Below, piece after piece: positions 7,074 through 8,160 of a stretch of 8,160 nucleotides of DNA. The first letter of the stretch is position 1. Each line of letters begins with the position of its first letter. This DNA is from Candidatus Woesearchaeota archaeon. GTDB lineage: Archaea; Nanobdellota; Nanobdellia; Woesearchaeales; UBA10216. Both the position numbers and the translations under genes were made by a program. The stretch spans positions 1,886-10,045 of the forward strand of contig DUGG01000049.1 in the NCBI GenBank assembly GCA_013331515.1, written 5' to 3'. The notes under the pieces are model-generated. The model searched no databases and was not told the origin of the DNA. It was given only the letters and a program-made list of their open reading frames with translations.

Positions 7074-7203
7074 TACCTTCTAGAAGAAGGTAGGCGGGGA
7101 TGTTCTCCTTCGTTGAGGCCAAGTCGGTACGCACCGACTGGGCACAATCGGCTGCTGCCGATTTGTGTGTTGAGGTTCGTCAGAAGCATAAGCATCCGCC
7201 GCC
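7074..7203 (-). ncRNA. Candidate structured RNA in the glmS leader (regulatory element or small RNA)
   Basis: Read on the minus strand. A closing stem pairs 7203-7193 with 7102-7093 (GGCGG, bulged C, GGATG with CATCCCCGCC; 10 bp). TTCT (7185-7182) can pair with AGAA (7106-7103) as an extension across a 7-nt bulge. Inside are hairpin A (7167-7143, 10 bp, one bulged A, loop AGCA) and hairpin B (7141-7119, 9 bp, one bulged T, loop GCGT), one base apart. CCTCAAC lies just outside each (7175-7169 and 7118-7112). A final 8-bp hairpin (7092-7074, loop TCT) abuts the closing stem. The seven-pair cores of A and B differ at two pairs, both changed on both sides, as expected if RNA pairing is selected. 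The start predicted from the TATA box at 7233-7225 is at about 7204. It does not match the bacterial glmS ribozyme, tRNA or 5S rRNA as I know them. Whether it is a leader or a separate RNA is open. Confidence 0.6.
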
Positions 7204-7224
7204 TTTAAAGCATTAGGGCTGGCT

Positions 7225-7233
7225 TATTTAAAA
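7225..7233 (-). promoter_or_regulatory. TATA box of the glmS unit / leader RNA
   Basis: TTTTAAATA on the minus strand is a strong archaeal-type TATA box. Its centre is about 25 nt upstream of 7204, the first base before the closing stem of the leader RNA, so the inferred 5' end of the transcript coincides with the RNA fold. The leader to glmS would be about 157 nt. Confidence 0.6.
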
Positions 7234-7259
7234 GTATTGTTAAAAACTTAATAGAACCA

Positions 7260-7272
7260 TTAAAAATATATT
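7260..7272 (+). promoter_or_regulatory. TATA-like box of the DUF99 gene
   Basis: TTAAAAATATATT on the plus strand is A/T-rich and TATA-like. A start about 25 bp downstream would fall near 7293 and leave a leader of roughly 30 nt before the ATG at 7321. A second candidate, ATTAAATTT near 7291-7299, would give an almost leaderless transcript. This promoter diverges from the glmS TATA box about 35 bp away. Confidence 0.4.
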
Positions 7273-7320
7273 CATAACATATGCAAAGCCATTAAATTTG
7301 GCCAATTGTTTGAAGGGTTC

Positions 7321-7879
7321 ATGATAAAAGTTGAAGCCCGCATCATTGGCATTGACGACAGCCCGTGACAATTTCAGGGACAGGAAAATCCTTGTTGCAG
7401 GCACTTTCTTCCGTGGAGGAAGCAGCCTTGACGGCGTCATGACGACCACAGCAACAGTGGATGGCAGTGATGCAACGGCAAAAATATCCGGGATGGTCAA
7501 AAAAGCATTTTACACCCAGCTTCGCGCGATAATGCTCAATTACATAGCCGTAGGCGGTTTTAACCTGATTGACATCCAAAGGCTTAATCACGAGACAAAA
7601 ATCCCTGTTGGCATTGTAATGCGCAGCCCTCCGGAAGCCGGCAGAATGAAGGCAACACTGGAAAAGCGGGGGATGAGGAAAAAAGCTGCCCTGATTGAAA
7701 AAGCAGGCACCATAGAAAAGGCGGGAAGTATGTATGTCCAGCTTTGCAGTTGCAGCCTGCAAAAAGCCAGCGAACTGATTAAGATATCGTGTACACGTTC
7801 CATAATCCCTGAGCTGATAATGGTCGCCCACCTAATAGCCGCAGGGATAGGGCTGGGTGAAAGCAGGGGGAAGGCATGA
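7321..7879 (+). CDS. DUF99 family protein (endonuclease V-related), frameshifted near the N-terminus
   Basis: The ATG at 7321 opens with MIKVEARIIGIDDSP, the expected N-terminal strand and Asp-containing motif of DUF99, then meets TGA at 7366-7368. The rest of the family sequence continues in the +1 frame from 7367: DNFRDRKILVAGTFFRGG, LDGVMTTTATVDGSDAT and so on to 7879. Joining the frames gives about 185 residues, a normal DUF99 length. Loss of two T's (CCG TTT GAC to CCG TGAC) would explain the break and restore a Pro-Phe-Asp sequence; skipping T7366 would also rejoin the frames. A TTG at 7331 could start the second frame, but it would lose the conserved IGIDD strand. DUF99 is found mainly in archaea and has the endonuclease V fold; its role is unknown. 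GAAGGG lies about 3 nt before the ATG as a weak ribosome site. This could be a true pseudogene, a sequence error or programmed frameshifting. Confidence 0.82.
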
Positions 7880-7959
7880 GTGTTGTTTTTTCGCCTTTTA
7901 AGTTTTTCTTCCAGAAAAACCGCATTTTCCTGTTAAAACTGCGGCAGCTACCGGAATAA
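7876..7959 (+). CDS. Possible 27-codon small ORF overlapping the DUF99 stop
   Basis: ATGA at 7876-7879 overlaps the DUF99 stop and opens a 27-codon frame, MSVVFSPFKFFFQKNR onward, ending in TAA at 7957-7959. The phenylalanine- and lysine-rich content simply reflects a T-rich tract that better fits a transcription terminator. The overlap is the only argument for it being a gene. Confidence 0.12.
   Translation: MSVVFSPFKFFFQKNRIFLLKLRQLPE
7881..7920 (+). terminator. T-rich terminator region after DUF99
   Basis: Just past the DUF99 stop are three T-tracts (7885-7891, 7896-7899 and 7903-7907), the usual archaeal termination signal. An A/T hairpin, GTTTTTC and GAAAAAC around TTCCA (7902-7920), overlaps the last tract. 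Confidence 0.5.
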
Positions 7960-8055
7960 TTACGGCATTGGCATAAATCCGACGGCAAACTGGCAGCAAG
8001 GCATTTGAATCCTGGAGATTTGGATTTTCTCAATCAATTTTTGGAGGTGCTTATG

Positions 8056-8160
8056 ATGGCAAGGTGTTATTTTCAGCTTGTTGCTGCGGCTGCATTCGCT
8101 GTGCTCCTGTTGGTGCAGGCGGCAGTTTCGGCAGCATCGGATGGCGTAATCATCTCGCAG
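8056..8160 (+). CDS. Exported protein with signal peptide, N-terminal part only
   Basis: The gene runs off the right edge after about 35 codons. A near-perfect Shine-Dalgarno GGAGGTG (8043-8049) precedes two adjacent in-frame ATGs, at 8053 and 8056. The second leaves 6 nt after GGAGGTG and is preferred on spacing; the first leaves only 3. The residues read MARCYFQLVAAAAFAVLLL and then VQAAVSAASDG. That is a short basic start, a hydrophobic core of about 17 residues and a small-residue stretch (AVSA-A) that fits signal peptidase cleavage, so the product is probably secreted or membrane-bound. There is no lipobox Cys. The gap before it (7880-8052) holds the DUF99 terminator and a weak TATA-like CATAAAT near 7972-7978. 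No mature domain is visible. Confidence 0.75.
   Translation, partial: MARCYFQLVAAAAFAVLLLVQAAVSAASDGVIISQ

Noticed and set aside
7047..7203. A bacterial-type glmS ribozyme
   Set aside because: I cannot find the conserved AGCGCC core or the cleavage-site layout, and the stem arrangement differs. The resemblance is only in position before glmS.
7093..7203. 5S rRNA or tRNA in the structured region
   Set aside because: The length (111 nt) and closing stem recall 5S rRNA, but the conserved internal loops are absent. There is no cloverleaf or T-arm sequence.
7366..7368. UGA read as selenocysteine or another amino acid in DUF99
   Set aside because: Reading through in the same frame gives QFQGQENP, which is unlike DUF99; only a frame change restores the family sequence.
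7343..7831. Minus-strand open frame of 162 codons opposite DUF99
   Set aside because: It is rich in Cys, His and Phe without motifs, while the plus strand matches DUF99 through the same region.
1..8160. CRISPR array, insertion sequence, transposase or integrase
   Set aside because: I saw no spaced direct repeats, terminal inverted repeats or recombinase motifs; the region is compact housekeeping coding sequence.

Overview
The window looks like part of an archaeal chromosome. Three things point that way: a DUF99 gene (a mostly archaeal family related to endonuclease V), A/T-rich TATA-like boxes about 25 bp before inferred transcription starts, and T-rich tracts where transcription should end. 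A small-genome DPANN-type or euryarchaeal lineage is possible, but the sequence does not fix the phylum. The phosphoglucosamine mutase looks bacterial in type, so some genes may have been acquired.

Layout. Positions 1-7046 hold seven tightly packed genes on the minus strand, read from right to left. The first block is glmS (7046-5259), a HAD-family sugar phosphatase or phosphomutase (5262-4612) and a dihydrolipoamide-dehydrogenase-like flavoprotein (4615-3197), joined by 4-bp ATGA overlaps. After a 184-bp leader with its own TATA-like box comes the second block: a small transaldolase (3012-2350), an inositol monophosphatase / archaeal FBPase family enzyme (2347-1553), glmM (1556-219) and the first 72 codons of a sugar nucleotidyltransferase (216-1, cut by the window edge). 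On the plus strand lie a DUF99 gene (7321-7879) broken by one frameshift near its N-terminus and the start of an exported protein (8056 onward).

How the genes fit together. Transaldolase and an FBPase-type phosphatase can both supply fructose-6-phosphate. GlmS makes glucosamine-6-P from it, GlmM makes glucosamine-1-P, and the nucleotidyltransferase is well placed to make UDP-GlcNAc. The cluster reads as a supply line from central carbon metabolism to amino sugars for glycans or the cell surface. The HAD protein and the flavoprotein have no obvious step in this path.

The most notable element is the DNA between glmS and DUF99. Read on the minus strand, 7203-7074 folds into a compact RNA. It has a 10-bp closing stem, two similar hairpins that differ by two compensatory base-pair changes and are flanked by copies of CCTCAAC, and an abutting 8-bp hairpin. 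A strong TATA box would start transcription almost exactly at the closing stem. I propose an undescribed glmS leader RNA, either a regulatory element or a separate small RNA. A 10-codon upstream ORF overlaps the glmS start.
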